A DNA stretch of 64,000 nt from Sipunculus nudus (GCA_026874595.1 CM049322.1:53533386-53597385), one strand, 5' to 3'; counted from the stretch's first letter, positions 31,531 through 40,452 are shown. Notes: a model not told the origin generated them from the letters alone. Made by a program: numbers and translations.

Positions 31531-31655
31531 CCAAACCAGCGAGGGTACCTGTTTCCACCTAAGTGTATGAACTGTCGGTTTTTATAGCTGCCACCTCTGC
31601 TCCTGGCCGCCGCTCTCCTCGCTCTCCTTCTCTTTCTCATTTTTCGACCGGGCAT
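31527..31655 (-). CDS. 42-aa Arg-rich peptide, protamine/mu-like
   Basis: A very short open frame: MPGRKMRKRRRARRAAARSR at the N-terminus (11 Arg and 2 Lys in 20 residues), then a Gly/Tyr/Asn-rich tail ending in RYPRWFG. Size and charge match adenovirus pX/mu-type DNA-condensing peptides, which is an analogy only. Support comes from its own TATATAAAAGG element (31725-31734), from the way it fills the otherwise empty space between two genes, and from its stop lying in the next gene's TATA-like element. No comparison of conservation was possible. Confidence 0.55.
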   Translation of the reverse strand: MPGRKMRKRRRARRAAARSRGGSYKNRQFIHLGGNRYPRWFG

Positions 31656-31724
31656 CGTCCAACGAATGTGATATGAGTGTCAACCACCAAGGTGTCATTT
31701 GTTCACTTATCTTTTACCCAGGTT

Positions 31725-31734
31725 CCTTTTATAT
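31725..31734 (-). promoter_or_regulatory. TATA box of the 42-aa gene
   Basis: Minus strand ATATAAAAGG, about 70 bases before ATG 31655. Confidence 0.45.
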
Positions 31735-31761
31735 GTTTTTGACCGTGTATGTCACTCAAGG

Positions 31762-32355
31762 TTAATAATAGAGTTTCACCCGTTTGCGTTTGAAAGGGAA
31801 CTCTTGACTGCTGGGTGTCCCGCTATGGCTCCTGCTTTTTTTCTTCACCGGTGGCCCGGTTTCTTCCACGTATTCATACGGTATTTCGTTAACCCCGCTA
31901 ACCCCGTCCTCCATGTAAAAGGAATTGGCCCCGAACATTTCAGCTGGGTATGCTGCTGACCCGTAAGGGGACTCTTCTTTCTCTTGTTTGAACGGCAACT
32001 GGAAACGTTCCTCGTAAGGTAAATAGGTAGCGTGGGGGGCCAAAGCCGCTTTTTTAAATTCTTCAAATATCATAGCGTCCTTGATTTGGTTTTCTGTCGG
32101 GGGACCCACACCCGACCGGATAAAATCTGTTTGGGGCATTTTCACTCTATACCCCGGGGAGAATAGTTTATCTTCCGGTACAAGAGGCACAGGGCCCGCT
32201 TTTCCTTCAGTGGGTAAAACTTCCGGTGAAGTGAAAGTTTGAACAGGGGTGGCGATTTCTGGTCCGCGGCCCATGCTCACTGACCACAACAAACCCGCTT
32301 TGCCTTTACTGCTGCGCATCCCAAACCCGGTGGTGTTAGCTCCTTTTGCTCGCAT
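31762..32355 (-). CDS. Unknown 197-aa protein with two C-terminal basic clusters
   Basis: A Gly/Pro-rich N-terminal 90 residues, a central helix-prone stretch (about 88-108), then an aromatic segment and two nuclear-localisation-like clusters, VKKKSRS and FKRKRVKLYY, the latter at the very end. Not recognised; likely a minor virion protein from its location. A TATAAAAAG box at 32414-32422, inside the upstream membrane-protein gene, lies about 60 bases before the ATG. Confidence 0.6.
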   Translation of the reverse strand: MRAKGANTTGFGMRSSKGKAGLLWSVSMGRGPEIATPVQTFTSPEVLPTEGKAGPVPLVPEDKLFSPGYRVKMPQTDFIRSGVGPPTENQIKDAMIFEEFKKAALAPHATYLPYEERFQLPFKQEKEESPYGSAAYPAEMFGANSFYMEDGVSGVNEIPYEYVEETGPPVKKKSRSHSGTPSSQEFPFKRKRVKLYY

Positions 32356-32376
32356 GGTTTTAATTTTTTGTCTACG

Positions 32377-32616
32377 CTAATACCTGCTCTGGTTGATAAT
32401 CTCTCCACGCTGTCTTTTTATACGTTTAAGTTTTGGGGTCGGCATCAGGTATCCCACTGACGCCGAAAGCAAACCTGTCCAGTAGGCCTTATCCTCTACT
32501 GCCGATACCTTCCACACTAACATGGTTAACGATGTCACCACCAGTAGCCCGATCACGACTAATTGCGCCACAAACAAAACTAAACTTCGCGTGCATGTTT
32601 GCATGCATGATTTCAT
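32377..32616 (-). CDS. Small membrane protein (79 aa) coupled to integrase
   Basis: Residues 10-36 are a clear transmembrane segment (SLVLFVAQLVVIGLLVVTSL), a second weaker hydrophobic stretch follows at about 47-58, and the C-terminus is basic (KLKRIKRQR). The frame is open further upstream, but ATG 32614-32616 is preferred: it overlaps the integrase stop as ATGA, a compact arrangement seen elsewhere in this element. Likely inserts into host membranes, perhaps during entry or assembly; not identified. Confidence 0.6.
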   Translation of the reverse strand: MKSCMQTCTRSLVLFVAQLVVIGLLVVTSLTMLVWKVSAVEDKAYWTGLLSASVGYLMPTPKLKRIKRQRGEIINQSRY

Positions 32617-33659
32617 TTCTTTCTTTTCAGCCGTACCCACTGGTTGAATTTTTCCGGGTGGCCTCGCCATTGTACAAGTTTCCATCCTTTCTTCCTTTGA
32701 ACCACACGCTCTTCTACTTTAGGCGGTCTCGGTAATGTCACGCGTTGTAGTTCTTCCTTGTAAAAGCGGCCTTTTATACTCTCACCCTCCATATCTTCCA
32801 ACTCGTAAACGTCAGCTCCTCCCACTTCAGGGTATACCCGTTTCACAAGGAATGTTTCTTCCGTCCAACGCGGTACATAACCCCGCTCTGCAAATGAACT
32901 TTTTTTAGCGCTGCTCAAAACGACACGGGACCCTACTGGGATACTGTTGTCGCGTATATTTTCCCGGTGCAGTTTTGATGGGTGCCCATAAAGCCTGCGC
33001 CACACAACGGACTGGTTACTCGGGGTAACTTCGCGAGGGGCTAACCCATGGGCTGTGTGCGGTCGACTGTTGTACTGTTCCAAAGCTTCAGGCAAGTCTT
33101 CCAACCACCTATACGTATTATTGTCATTCATAGCCGCAAACAGCCTTTTTTTCAGGGTCCGGTTGAACCTTTCCACTAAACTTGCTTTCACGTCCCTGTT
33201 TTTGGTTGCAAACCATGTGATGTCCTTTCTTTCTAAAAGCTCTCGTACATGTTTGTTGCGGAATTCTAACCCTTCGTCCGTTTGCAGTTTTTTAGGTACA
33301 CGCCCTTTTTCAAATACGGATTCGAATGCCGAAGCCACTTGTGAACCTGTCTTGTCTTTTAGTGGCACTGCCCAAGCGTAACGTGAAAGCACATCGATGA
33401 TAGTTAAAATATACTTGTGGTTTTGGTTTTTTCCAGCGATCTGTTGCATGTCCGCCAAATCTGCCTGCCACTGTGCGTCTAAACCCCCTACCAAAATACG
33501 GGCTCGCCTGTAACGCTGCCTGACTGGTCTAAATAATGTATAAGCGTTCTGCCTCCCCAAATACTCTCTCGCTTCATCTTCTTTCACTCTAGCTGCTTTT
33601 GCCAAAGCTTTTACGTTTCCTGTGTAAGCATACGGGCTCTTGTGAAACGCTTCTTCCAT
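32613..33659 (-). CDS. Retrovirus-like DDE integrase with chromodomain-like tail
   Basis: A 348-aa Polinton-type integrase, which joins the element's ends to target DNA and creates the 6-bp duplication. An N-terminal helical region (YLGRQNAYTLFRPVR) precedes the RNase-H-like catalytic core with Asp at about 67 (WQADLADM), Asp at about 128 (LQTDEGLEF) and Glu 35 residues later at 163 (SLVERFNRTLK): a complete D,D(35)E triad. The C-terminus GWKLVQWRGHPEKFNQWV matches a chromodomain, a module that can guide integration to chromatin. Frames extend to 33698 only with a GTG start; ATG 33657-33659 gives the usual start. All key residues are intact. Its stop overlaps the membrane-protein start. Confidence 0.93.
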   Translation of the reverse strand: MEEAFHKSPYAYTGNVKALAKAARVKEDEAREYLGRQNAYTLFRPVRQRYRRARILVGGLDAQWQADLADMQQIAGKNQNHKYILTIIDVLSRYAWAVPLKDKTGSQVASAFESVFEKGRVPKKLQTDEGLEFRNKHVRELLERKDITWFATKNRDVKASLVERFNRTLKKRLFAAMNDNNTYRWLEDLPEALEQYNSRPHTAHGLAPREVTPSNQSVVWRRLYGHPSKLHRENIRDNSIPVGSRVVLSSAKKSSFAERGYVPRWTEETFLVKRVYPEVGGADVYELEDMEGESIKGRFYKEELQRVTLPRPPKVEERVVQRKKGWKLVQWRGHPEKFNQWVRLKRKK

Positions 33660-33731
33660 TTGTTCCTGTTCAAAAAGGAAAATAGAAATCGACTTCACGT
33701 TTTACTTTTCGTTCCTGGGGTGGTTTGTTTT

Positions 33732-34455
33732 CTACTGGCGCCGGTGTTTCGGGGGGAGATGGGTCTCTTCGTCTGTGTCTTCTTCTCTCTCCCAGTAATA
33801 CCCTTCGTTCGATTGATCTTCGTAACCCCCCTCTTCCTCCCTGAAATAATCTTCGTCGTCTTCCTCCTCCTCGTCTGGGTCTTCTATCCACCTGCTCCTG
33901 CTCCGACCAGTTTGGGGGTGATACGGTACCCCACCTTTGGCACGGGAAGTACCGACTTTGTTTTTGCTGACTTTTTGTTTCCTTTCCGGAACTGGTTCTC
34001 CGTATGGGTAATGCCCCGTTTCCTCCAGGTACTGTTCTTCTGACGGGAGGCGTTCGTACCTCTCCGGAGGTGGTGTTTCGTAAAACTCGTCTTCCGGATG
34101 GTCTCTCTTTTTTCGCTTTTTGTTTGGTTGAAAGGGGTTTCGAAACGTTTGATGTCGTTACCGCTGGTTTTGTACACCAGTTTCTGCATAATTCTTTGGA
34201 GAGTACGTCGCGTATTTTCCGACCGTTTGGCGTTTTGTTCAAAAAGGATTTCCGCTGCGCATAATCGACATCTGGGGAAACCAAACCCTCTACCCCGTAT
34301 TTATACAATTGGTCCAGCTCTGACTTCCGTAGCGGTACGTTCCCTTTCATCCAATTATACAGCAGGTTACAAGCGAAATTCACCGCTTTTTTACTTAAGG
34401 CTTTATCTCCCCCGTACAGGGGACAAAACTGGTCTGCTTGGGATGTCAGGTCCAT
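33732..34455 (-). pseudogene. Virion-type gene with two frame breaks
   Basis: Begins MDLTSQADQFCPLYGG at ATG 34453-34455, behind a doubled TATATAAAG element (34492-34509). The uninterrupted frame continues to 33670 but becomes Arg/Thr-rich and unnatural after about 34260. A protein-like frame instead continues in a second frame between about 34258 and 34140 (for example QRIMQKLVYKTSGND), and then in a third frame from about 34138 to the stop at 33732-33734, rich in Glu, Tyr and Pro and ending in an acidic stretch (DPDEEEEDDEDYF). Two single-base shifts, near 34258-34262 and 34136-34142, would explain this; the second lies at a homopolymer. Either the gene is decayed or the assembly has indel errors. 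The product is not recognised. Confidence 0.6.
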
Positions 34456-34491
34456 ATTTCTTTTTTTGACGTTTCTGACAAACACGCACCG

Positions 34492-34509
34492 CTTTATATA
34501 CTTTATATA
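34492..34509 (-). promoter_or_regulatory. Doubled TATA box
   Basis: Two TATATAAAG copies back to back on the minus strand, 37-54 bases before ATG 34455. Confidence 0.55.
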
Positions 34510-34534
34510 CCTCCCCTATATACACAGGCGCACA

Positions 34535-35848
34535 TTAAGAAAATGTGGCCATGGATTTCATCTCTGTTTCAGATTGTAAAATTTCGGACCAATCAGCACC
34601 TTCTTTCCAATCATGCGGATATGTGATTGGACGGTAAAACACGCTTCTGTTTGGCATCGGGTTGTACTTGAACACCAACCCTATAACCACCGACCCGGAA
34701 TCCAATAAGAGAGGTTGTTCTGTTTCCATGTCCTGCAATTTAAAAATCACCAGACTGGTTTCTGCTGTGCTATGCAACGGAAAAAATTTTAAATTTTTTG
34801 GTTCATAATGACCTTTCGCCGAAGAAGGCCATACCAATAACGGGTACATGTCCCAACGGGCTTCGTTACCGTTTTCCCGTCCCCAAATGTATGACGGTGT
34901 AATTAAATTGCAGGAAAGTAAAAACGTACGATTGTCTGATATGTAATCTACAAATTTGAAGCAGTAGAGCATAGTCATACGTTTGAAATGTTTTTCCAAA
35001 ATGTCTGGTGCGCCCTCACCCCATTGTTTGTCTTCCTGTAGCACCACTTTCCCCAAAATATTCTTTTGGCCAGGTATTAAAGGGTTTTTGCTTTCAGACG
35101 GTGACACAAAATTACAATACGTCTGCGAAGTCCCGTATTTGAACACTGGGTGGTTCTTTTTGAAATGCGTTAATGGGAAATACAAGGTAACCCCTCGAGT
35201 GATACCGAATGGTGACAAAACCCCCGGGCTGAAATATAGCCCATACACATATTTGCTGAAATGGTCCTTGTTTGATGTCCAGGTTTCCCTTAGAAATTCC
35301 ATGCAACAGCACAAATACTGTGTTTCTTTGTCGTACTTGAAACTTAGATCAAAATCTGTCCCATGGACTGGGTGGGTACCTTCAGTCTTATTGACTTCAA
35401 TTTTTGGGTTGGCTCCCGCACAAAATCCCTGCCCGTAAATTCTTTTAATGATAGCGTTCATGTACGAGACGTATTCCTTCTGAGAAAAATTCAAACATCC
35501 TAAATCTATTTCCACGTAAGGCGGTATGGTGTCGGCAGGTCTGTTGTCACAAACACTTATAGGGACCAGTGATGAATCTTCCAGTTGTTCACCGGGGTTT
35601 CTAAATTCCATTGTTTTCTCAAGCCCAGGAAATAAATCTTCCACATTCTCGCTCTCCAGATGTTTCACAGACGCAGAGACGAAACCTCTCGTGGGAAAGC
35701 AGACCCCCCTCTGTGGCGGGTATGTGATCAAATCACACGCTACTTCCCATGTTTGGTTGGGGTTGTACAAAGGTTGCGTGAGGTTAGCTACAAAAATTTG
35801 TTCTTCCGGGTTAAACCGGCAATAAGCGTACACGTGGTCTTCGTTCAT
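34535..35848 (-). CDS. Candidate penton/minor capsid protein (437 aa)
   Basis: Starts MNEDHVYAYCRFN, has LYNPNQTWEVACDLITYP at about residues 29-46, and ends with a beta-rich segment (LLLDSGSVVIGLVFKYNP). Polintons encode a single jelly-roll penton protein of about this size near the capsid gene; I cannot confirm the fold by eye. The WEVA-YP block recalls the tandem pair at 19.4-22.0 kb, so the three may be one extended family. The open frame begins at 35875, but the TATA box at 35878-35886 lies too close to that ATG, so the MNEDH start is chosen. Confidence 0.6.
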   Translation of the reverse strand: MNEDHVYAYCRFNPEEQIFVANLTQPLYNPNQTWEVACDLITYPPQRGVCFPTRGFVSASVKHLESENVEDLFPGLEKTMEFRNPGEQLEDSSLVPISVCDNRPADTIPPYVEIDLGCLNFSQKEYVSYMNAIIKRIYGQGFCAGANPKIEVNKTEGTHPVHGTDFDLSFKYDKETQYLCCCMEFLRETWTSNKDHFSKYVYGLYFSPGVLSPFGITRGVTLYFPLTHFKKNHPVFKYGTSQTYCNFVSPSESKNPLIPGQKNILGKVVLQEDKQWGEGAPDILEKHFKRMTMLYCFKFVDYISDNRTFLLSCNLITPSYIWGRENGNEARWDMYPLLVWPSSAKGHYEPKNLKFFPLHSTAETSLVIFKLQDMETEQPLLLDSGSVVIGLVFKYNPMPNRSVFYRPITYPHDWKEGADWSEILQSETEMKSMATFS

Positions 35849-35877
35849 TGTTTCACCTTCTCCAGTGCGACCCATCC

Positions 35878-35886
35878 CTTTATAAA
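35878..35886 (-). promoter_or_regulatory. TATA box deciding the 437-aa start
   Basis: Minus strand TTTATAAAG, about 30 bases before ATG 35848 and 8-10 bases after the stop of the 476-aa gene. Confidence 0.5.
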
Positions 35887-35893
35887 CTTTTCT

Positions 35894-37324
35894 TCATCCC
35901 AAAGCTTTGGAGGTTGTGCCTTCCTCCTTTTTACTCTTTTTATCATTGTCTTCCTCATCGTAATAATTGTATACATAAGTTTTGTCCCCAGGTTCTGTCG
36001 GTGCATTGCTTTTAGGCATTTCAATAGGTTTGTTGGACTGCATACCCAGTTTTGCAGCTGTATCTTGTTTCTTTGTCTGTATCCCGTAAGCCGCCAATGG
36101 CATGATGCCTTGCAAAAGGCTCCCGATACCCGTACCAAGTCCTGTGGATATCCCCTGCACAAATTGTTCCCCTATAGTAGGAGACAAACCCATAGCTTTG
36201 GCCATTGACACCATATCATTGGCTTCTGCTGTGGTGGTGGGAGCTTTTTTGCTGGTCATTGCATCGGTTGTGGTGTCATCGTCGTCATCATCATCATCAT
36301 CCTGTTTCTTTTTGTTCTTTTTCTTTTTTGGAATGGATTCATCATCCTCGTTTCTTTTCATCTTTTTCTTAGTTTTCTTACCGCTGTCCTTTGACTTCGA
36401 TCCTTTCTTCCGCCCTCTTTTTACATCACCCGTCTTTTTTGGTTCATCAATTTTCTTTTTACCCGTCTTGGAAGAGACTTTACCTCCTTTGGCTACGGTC
36501 GAACCCGGTTTCTTCCCAAGGGAGGTTTTCTTTTTTGCTGCTGTTGACACTACGTTACCTCTCCTACCATCGCGCACTCTTGAGGCAGCAGCTTTCTGCT
36601 GATTTCGGACCCAGCCGGCAGCTTTTTCTCTCGGTGTTAAATATTTTTCCATCCTCTGACGCCTAGCCGTGGTCAGAGTACCCCTGGCGTCCATTTTACC
36701 CATTATTCTATTACGTAAATTCTCTGGTAATTTAGAATAGCCCCTGGCACCCAAATCTCTCAAAGAATTACGCCCCTTTATTGTGGTTTGTCGGGTCAAC
36801 TGTTTCAACTTGTCTGACGCCGATCTTAACCGGTCACGTGCCATTGAAGCCCCACGTTTTCCGAGGCTTATTAATTTTCCCCGCAACGATTGCGCGCCCT
36901 GCTTTATTTGATGAATCCCGGCTTTCCAACCCCCCTTTAACTTGTCCGTCGCCTGCCCGCGGATAGCTTTTTGTGCTTCTTTCATCTGGTTCGTTGCTTT
37001 TTGGAGAGCCTCTTTCCTGGCGGCATAACCGACCTCTTTTGTCTTTTTTAAAACCGAACCTATTTTATGGCTACCTTTTTTCACTGATGATCCCACTTTC
37101 TTGACGTAGGCTCTAGCCTTGTCTCGAAATGTTTTCCTGAGGCCAGGATCAGCTAAACGCGTGTAGCTTCCTTGCCCCCTCCTTAATGACCCGGCTATTT
37201 TTTGGCCATACGTGGCCCCCCGTTTGGCCCCACCTATCAAAGGTGTGTGGGCGACCCTTTGCCCTCTCCCACTGAATGCGCGGGAAGCCTGACCCACCCT
37301 CCGTAAACCTGCAAACTTTGGCAT
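35894..37324 (-). CDS. Large Lys/Arg-rich core-type protein (476 aa)
   Basis: Residues 1-250 are highly basic with repeated helix-like Arg/Lys/Ala/Gly segments (AGLRRVGQASRAFSGRGQR at the N-terminus). Residues 260-345 are a Lys-rich, low-complexity linker, followed by nine Asp residues and Thr. Residues about 375-415 form an uncharged Gly/Leu-rich stretch (GISTGLGTGIGSLLQGIMPL) that could be amphipathic or membrane-active. Such a basic body plus hydrophobic segment is reminiscent of adenovirus core and pVI-type proteins by composition, not homology. Its TATA box (37365-37373) contains the stop of the upstream 808-aa gene. Confidence 0.7.
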   Translation of the reverse strand: MPKFAGLRRVGQASRAFSGRGQRVAHTPLIGGAKRGATYGQKIAGSLRRGQGSYTRLADPGLRKTFRDKARAYVKKVGSSVKKGSHKIGSVLKKTKEVGYAARKEALQKATNQMKEAQKAIRGQATDKLKGGWKAGIHQIKQGAQSLRGKLISLGKRGASMARDRLRSASDKLKQLTRQTTIKGRNSLRDLGARGYSKLPENLRNRIMGKMDARGTLTTARRQRMEKYLTPREKAAGWVRNQQKAAASRVRDGRRGNVVSTAAKKKTSLGKKPGSTVAKGGKVSSKTGKKKIDEPKKTGDVKRGRKKGSKSKDSGKKTKKKMKRNEDDESIPKKKKNKKKQDDDDDDDDDTTTDAMTSKKAPTTTAEANDMVSMAKAMGLSPTIGEQFVQGISTGLGTGIGSLLQGIMPLAAYGIQTKKQDTAAKLGMQSNKPIEMPKSNAPTEPGDKTYVYNYYDEEDNDKKSKKEEGTTSKALG

Positions 37325-37364
37325 GGTTTTCCTTTCACTGTTGATTTTTTTGTTGACACACCTT

Positions 37365-37373
37365 CTATTTATA
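37365..37373 (-). promoter_or_regulatory. TATA box containing upstream gene's stop codon
   Basis: Minus strand TATAAATAG; TAA at 37369-37371 ends the 808-aa gene. The 476-aa ATG is about 45 bases downstream. Confidence 0.6.
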
Positions 37374-39795
37374 CACCCACGGTTCTCCCTGCGCCTTCTA
37401 AATTGGGCATCACATCAGCTGGTATGCTCGCTCCCACACTGTACCAAGTAGACAATTTTTGCCTGTACTTTTCACGTGCTTCACGTCGTTCTGGTGTTTC
37501 TTTAAAATCACGTATCACGTTTTCCAAAAATTGCTTTTGTTCCACTAACTTCATCATTTTTATACGTTGCTTACTTTCGTGGTAGGCCGTAAAATTTTTA
37601 CGTAGGTTCGACCAGTCCCACCTTCCCCCGCCCCCTGCATTCATGGGTATCTCTTTATTGTCAGCTTTTCCATGGTCTGACCGATCTGCCGCTGTCTGTT
37701 CTTTTTTTAATTCCGTTATTACCCGATCGTGTTCTTTTTCCCAGTCTTCCAACCCTGGGTTTTCCACATGTATTTCAGGCATTTGCCAAAATCCTGGTTT
37801 TGGATAACCATTAAACCAATACACTTCCTTTTCGAACTTCCACAGTTCTTCTAACCAATCGTTCACTTTCTTGTATTTCTGAGCCCAAGGATCATTCTGG
37901 TTGGCATCATCCCCGAAACAGTACTTGTTGAAATACATCTCCACCTGCAACAAGGCTGATTTGGCTGCGTTGATTTCACTCTGATTCAACCATATTTGAC
38001 GCTGCATGTCTTCCCTAAACTTGTACAGCTCTGGCATTTTCCCTGTGATATCCGATAAATAGTGCCATGAATACACACCCAAATTGAAATGAAAAAGCAA
38101 CACCTCTTTGTCAGCCGGAGCTACTTTTTCTCTTTCATAAAACAGTTTCATCACCAAATCTGATTTTTTCACTTTCTTGTACTTCATCGCATAATCATAC
38201 ACCAAGTGGGGGTGAAAATAACCGTACCACGGAGAATACCGCGTGTCTATTTCCTCTGTCTCATCTGTTAAAATGATTTCAAGCAATGTTTTCACCGCAG
38301 CCGGTACGGGGATATCACCGCGCCGTTCTGGTTTTGGCCCTTTCCCACCAGCCAGCAAAAACCATGCCATATCATGGTAAGGTTGCAACAATTCATAATA
38401 TTGAACTGTTTTGGGTTTTTGCCGCGTCTTCTGTCCTTTACTGAAATGTATCATTTCCGCGTCCAAATAAAACTCTTCGCGCAATTTCAACAAACGGTTC
38501 CTCAAATGCGGGGGGTGGAAATGGTGGGGTAATGGTAACTCGTAAGGTGTCTTGTAATGTTGAGGAAATATACCCCAAAAGGGTTCGCCTTCGTTTAAGT
38601 TTTCCCATCCTGGCGCTGTGGGACCGTTCAATTTCCACCAAATGGGCTTCCAGAACCCAAATATTATACTCTGCAATGCCAAACGGGTGGCCTGTACAAT
38701 CTTGTAGGCCCTGCGTTTGTCTGAAAAATATTTAGTTAGATGGTAATATTTGTGATTGGCCCAGTAGGGTTCAGGGATCCACACACCTTTTTTCCTGTGT
38801 TCCCACCCATATTCAACGACACGCAGCGGTGCACCTTTGTGTGCAAACCCTGGCACCGGGCGGATACCATGATTTTGCAGCCTATGATCACCATTGAACG
38901 GAGCTTTCTGGATCATCTCATCCTCGGTCAATTCATTCAAATACTGTTCCCTCAATTTTATATCCCATTCCTCCTTGTTTACAAACTTGTGGTGCCACCA
39001 TTCCTCTTTCCCCACCACGAAAAATGGTCTGGAAGTCGGGTCCCGTGTCAAACACGGTATTTGTAGCCCTTCTGGAACGTGCCCATTTTCAGCTAACCTT
39101 TGGAAAGGGAGCGGTACGTCCACCAACATGTAACGCACCCCTTGATGCACATGGTGGTACTGTTGAAAGTCCTTCCCGTTCACGTTGTACCGGTCATAAA
39201 AAGTTTGCCACCGAGGGTCCCTATCCCCCCATTTCTCTAAATATTTTTGGCCGTAATACACTTTTAATGGGTAATTGATACAAGCTGAATACCACAAAGT
39301 CCAAGGGAAATGGTACAGCACCATCACATATGTGTTCATGATGATCCAACGGTCTATCGTATTTTCTTCATTGAACCAACGCACCACTTCATCCGTTTCT
39401 TTCTCGTTCAATGATACCACCCGTCCAGGCCCATCTTCAGTCTGCATGCGCCCCACCAAGGTCTTCCTGAACCGTTCCACGTAACGTCTGTGGTAATGTC
39501 CCCTTTTCTCGCCAAGTACCAATTCTAACTGCCCAGTCATGAAACCTTCACGACCCGTACGTCTTCGCATAAACAAATCGTGCAAACTGAAAACGTACGA
39601 GTCGGTAGGAGGCCAAAATACCCGGTAATTGCCATGAAATTGAGACGATCCCTCGCCCCTCCCGGGACTCCCTGCAATTTTCCAGCGAATAAACGTGTAC
39701 AGTTCCTCTACCCCCCAAATAACTGCCGAAACTAACATGTCGCAAAGTATCTGTAAAGCGGCATAAACCGCTAATCCCGCCATAAACACCGCCAT
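37369..39795 (-). CDS. Large membrane-anchored unknown protein (808 aa)
   Basis: Starts with a hydrophobic segment (MAVFMAGLAVYAALQILCDM, about residues 1-30) that should be a signal anchor or transmembrane helix. The rest is unusually rich in Trp, Tyr, His and Lys (for example WYSACINYPLKVYYG) with a helical Lys/Glu-rich C-terminal third. No catalytic motif or known domain was recognised. Its ATG overlaps the ATPase stop as TGATG, indicating shared expression with the packaging ATPase. It is the second largest protein of the element after PolB. Position in the virion block suggests a structural or entry-related role, which is inference. Confidence 0.7.
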   Translation of the reverse strand: MAVFMAGLAVYAALQILCDMLVSAVIWGVEELYTFIRWKIAGSPGRGEGSSQFHGNYRVFWPPTDSYVFSLHDLFMRRRTGREGFMTGQLELVLGEKRGHYHRRYVERFRKTLVGRMQTEDGPGRVVSLNEKETDEVVRWFNEENTIDRWIIMNTYVMVLYHFPWTLWYSACINYPLKVYYGQKYLEKWGDRDPRWQTFYDRYNVNGKDFQQYHHVHQGVRYMLVDVPLPFQRLAENGHVPEGLQIPCLTRDPTSRPFFVVGKEEWWHHKFVNKEEWDIKLREQYLNELTEDEMIQKAPFNGDHRLQNHGIRPVPGFAHKGAPLRVVEYGWEHRKKGVWIPEPYWANHKYYHLTKYFSDKRRAYKIVQATRLALQSIIFGFWKPIWWKLNGPTAPGWENLNEGEPFWGIFPQHYKTPYELPLPHHFHPPHLRNRLLKLREEFYLDAEMIHFSKGQKTRQKPKTVQYYELLQPYHDMAWFLLAGGKGPKPERRGDIPVPAAVKTLLEIILTDETEEIDTRYSPWYGYFHPHLVYDYAMKYKKVKKSDLVMKLFYEREKVAPADKEVLLFHFNLGVYSWHYLSDITGKMPELYKFREDMQRQIWLNQSEINAAKSALLQVEMYFNKYCFGDDANQNDPWAQKYKKVNDWLEELWKFEKEVYWFNGYPKPGFWQMPEIHVENPGLEDWEKEHDRVITELKKEQTAADRSDHGKADNKEIPMNAGGGGRWDWSNLRKNFTAYHESKQRIKMMKLVEQKQFLENVIRDFKETPERREAREKYRQKLSTWYSVGASIPADVMPNLEGAGRTVGV

Positions 39796-40415
39796 CACCC
39801 CAAACCGTAATAAATGTGTTCCTCTCCCGGGAAAATATGAGTCCTCAGCCGGTATTCGTCAGGGCACGTCTGTGTGAAATCGAGCAACAGGTACCCGTGT
39901 GGTTCGCGTGTGGCGTCGTTGTAAACTTCCCGCAATTCACGTGCTTTAGTGGGAAACACCTGACGGGCTAATGATTCAAACTGTAACCTATCTCTGGGAT
40001 TTTTCAATAACACAATGTAATGCGCGTTCAGTGAAATGTTCCGCTGTTCTTTTTTCTGATGAAACAAATTTTGAACAATAAAAATAACCGATATGTTCCG
40101 GTGATGGCTGCCTTTCTCAAATATTTTTGCCGTTTCTACTCCGCTTTCACGCATTAAATCATCCACGATCAGTAATGTGTTTGGTTTTATAGCCCTGGGG
40201 GGTAACCCTTCTTGAAAGAAAATTTTCTCTTTCATCATCTCCTTCAAATCTTCGTACAGAGGTTGCATTTCGGCATAGCACCACAACACGCGTTCAGGCA
40301 CTGGGTCTGTCATTTTGTGTAAGTGATTTAACAAACGGGATACCCAATAGGTTTTACCGGAAGACGTTGGGCCCGCCACCAACATGGTGAACGGGTGTTT
40401 GAATTTGTACCACAT
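39795..40415 (-). CDS. Packaging ATPase (A32/FtsK-HerA type)
   Basis: A 206-aa P-loop ATPase. Walker A GPTSSGKT lies at residues 15-22, Walker B LLIVDDLM at about 81-88, and a sensor-like IFIVQNLF at about 111-118. Size, motif spacing and company identify the DNA-packaging ATPase shared by Polintons, virophages and poxvirus A32, which pumps the genome into preformed capsids. A TATAAAAG element lies at 40453-40460, 38-45 bases before the ATG. The stop codon overlaps the start of the 808-aa gene. All motifs are intact. Confidence 0.92.
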   Translation of the reverse strand: MWYKFKHPFTMLVAGPTSSGKTYWVSRLLNHLHKMTDPVPERVLWCYAEMQPLYEDLKEMMKEKIFFQEGLPPRAIKPNTLLIVDDLMRESGVETAKIFEKGSHHRNISVIFIVQNLFHQKKEQRNISLNAHYIVLLKNPRDRLQFESLARQVFPTKARELREVYNDATREPHGYLLLDFTQTCPDEYRLRTHIFPGEEHIYYGLG

Positions 40416-40452
40416 GATTTTTTAAAATCATTTCTATACACACATGCACGCA

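Noticed and set aside
33884-34189. 101-aa minus frame as a separate gene
   Set aside because: Its start lies in mid-gene without a promoter, and its first part continues the broken gene at 33732-34455.
36102-36602. 166-aa plus-strand frame with Ser and Phe runs
   Set aside because: Antisense of the Lys- and Asp-rich linker of the 476-aa gene.
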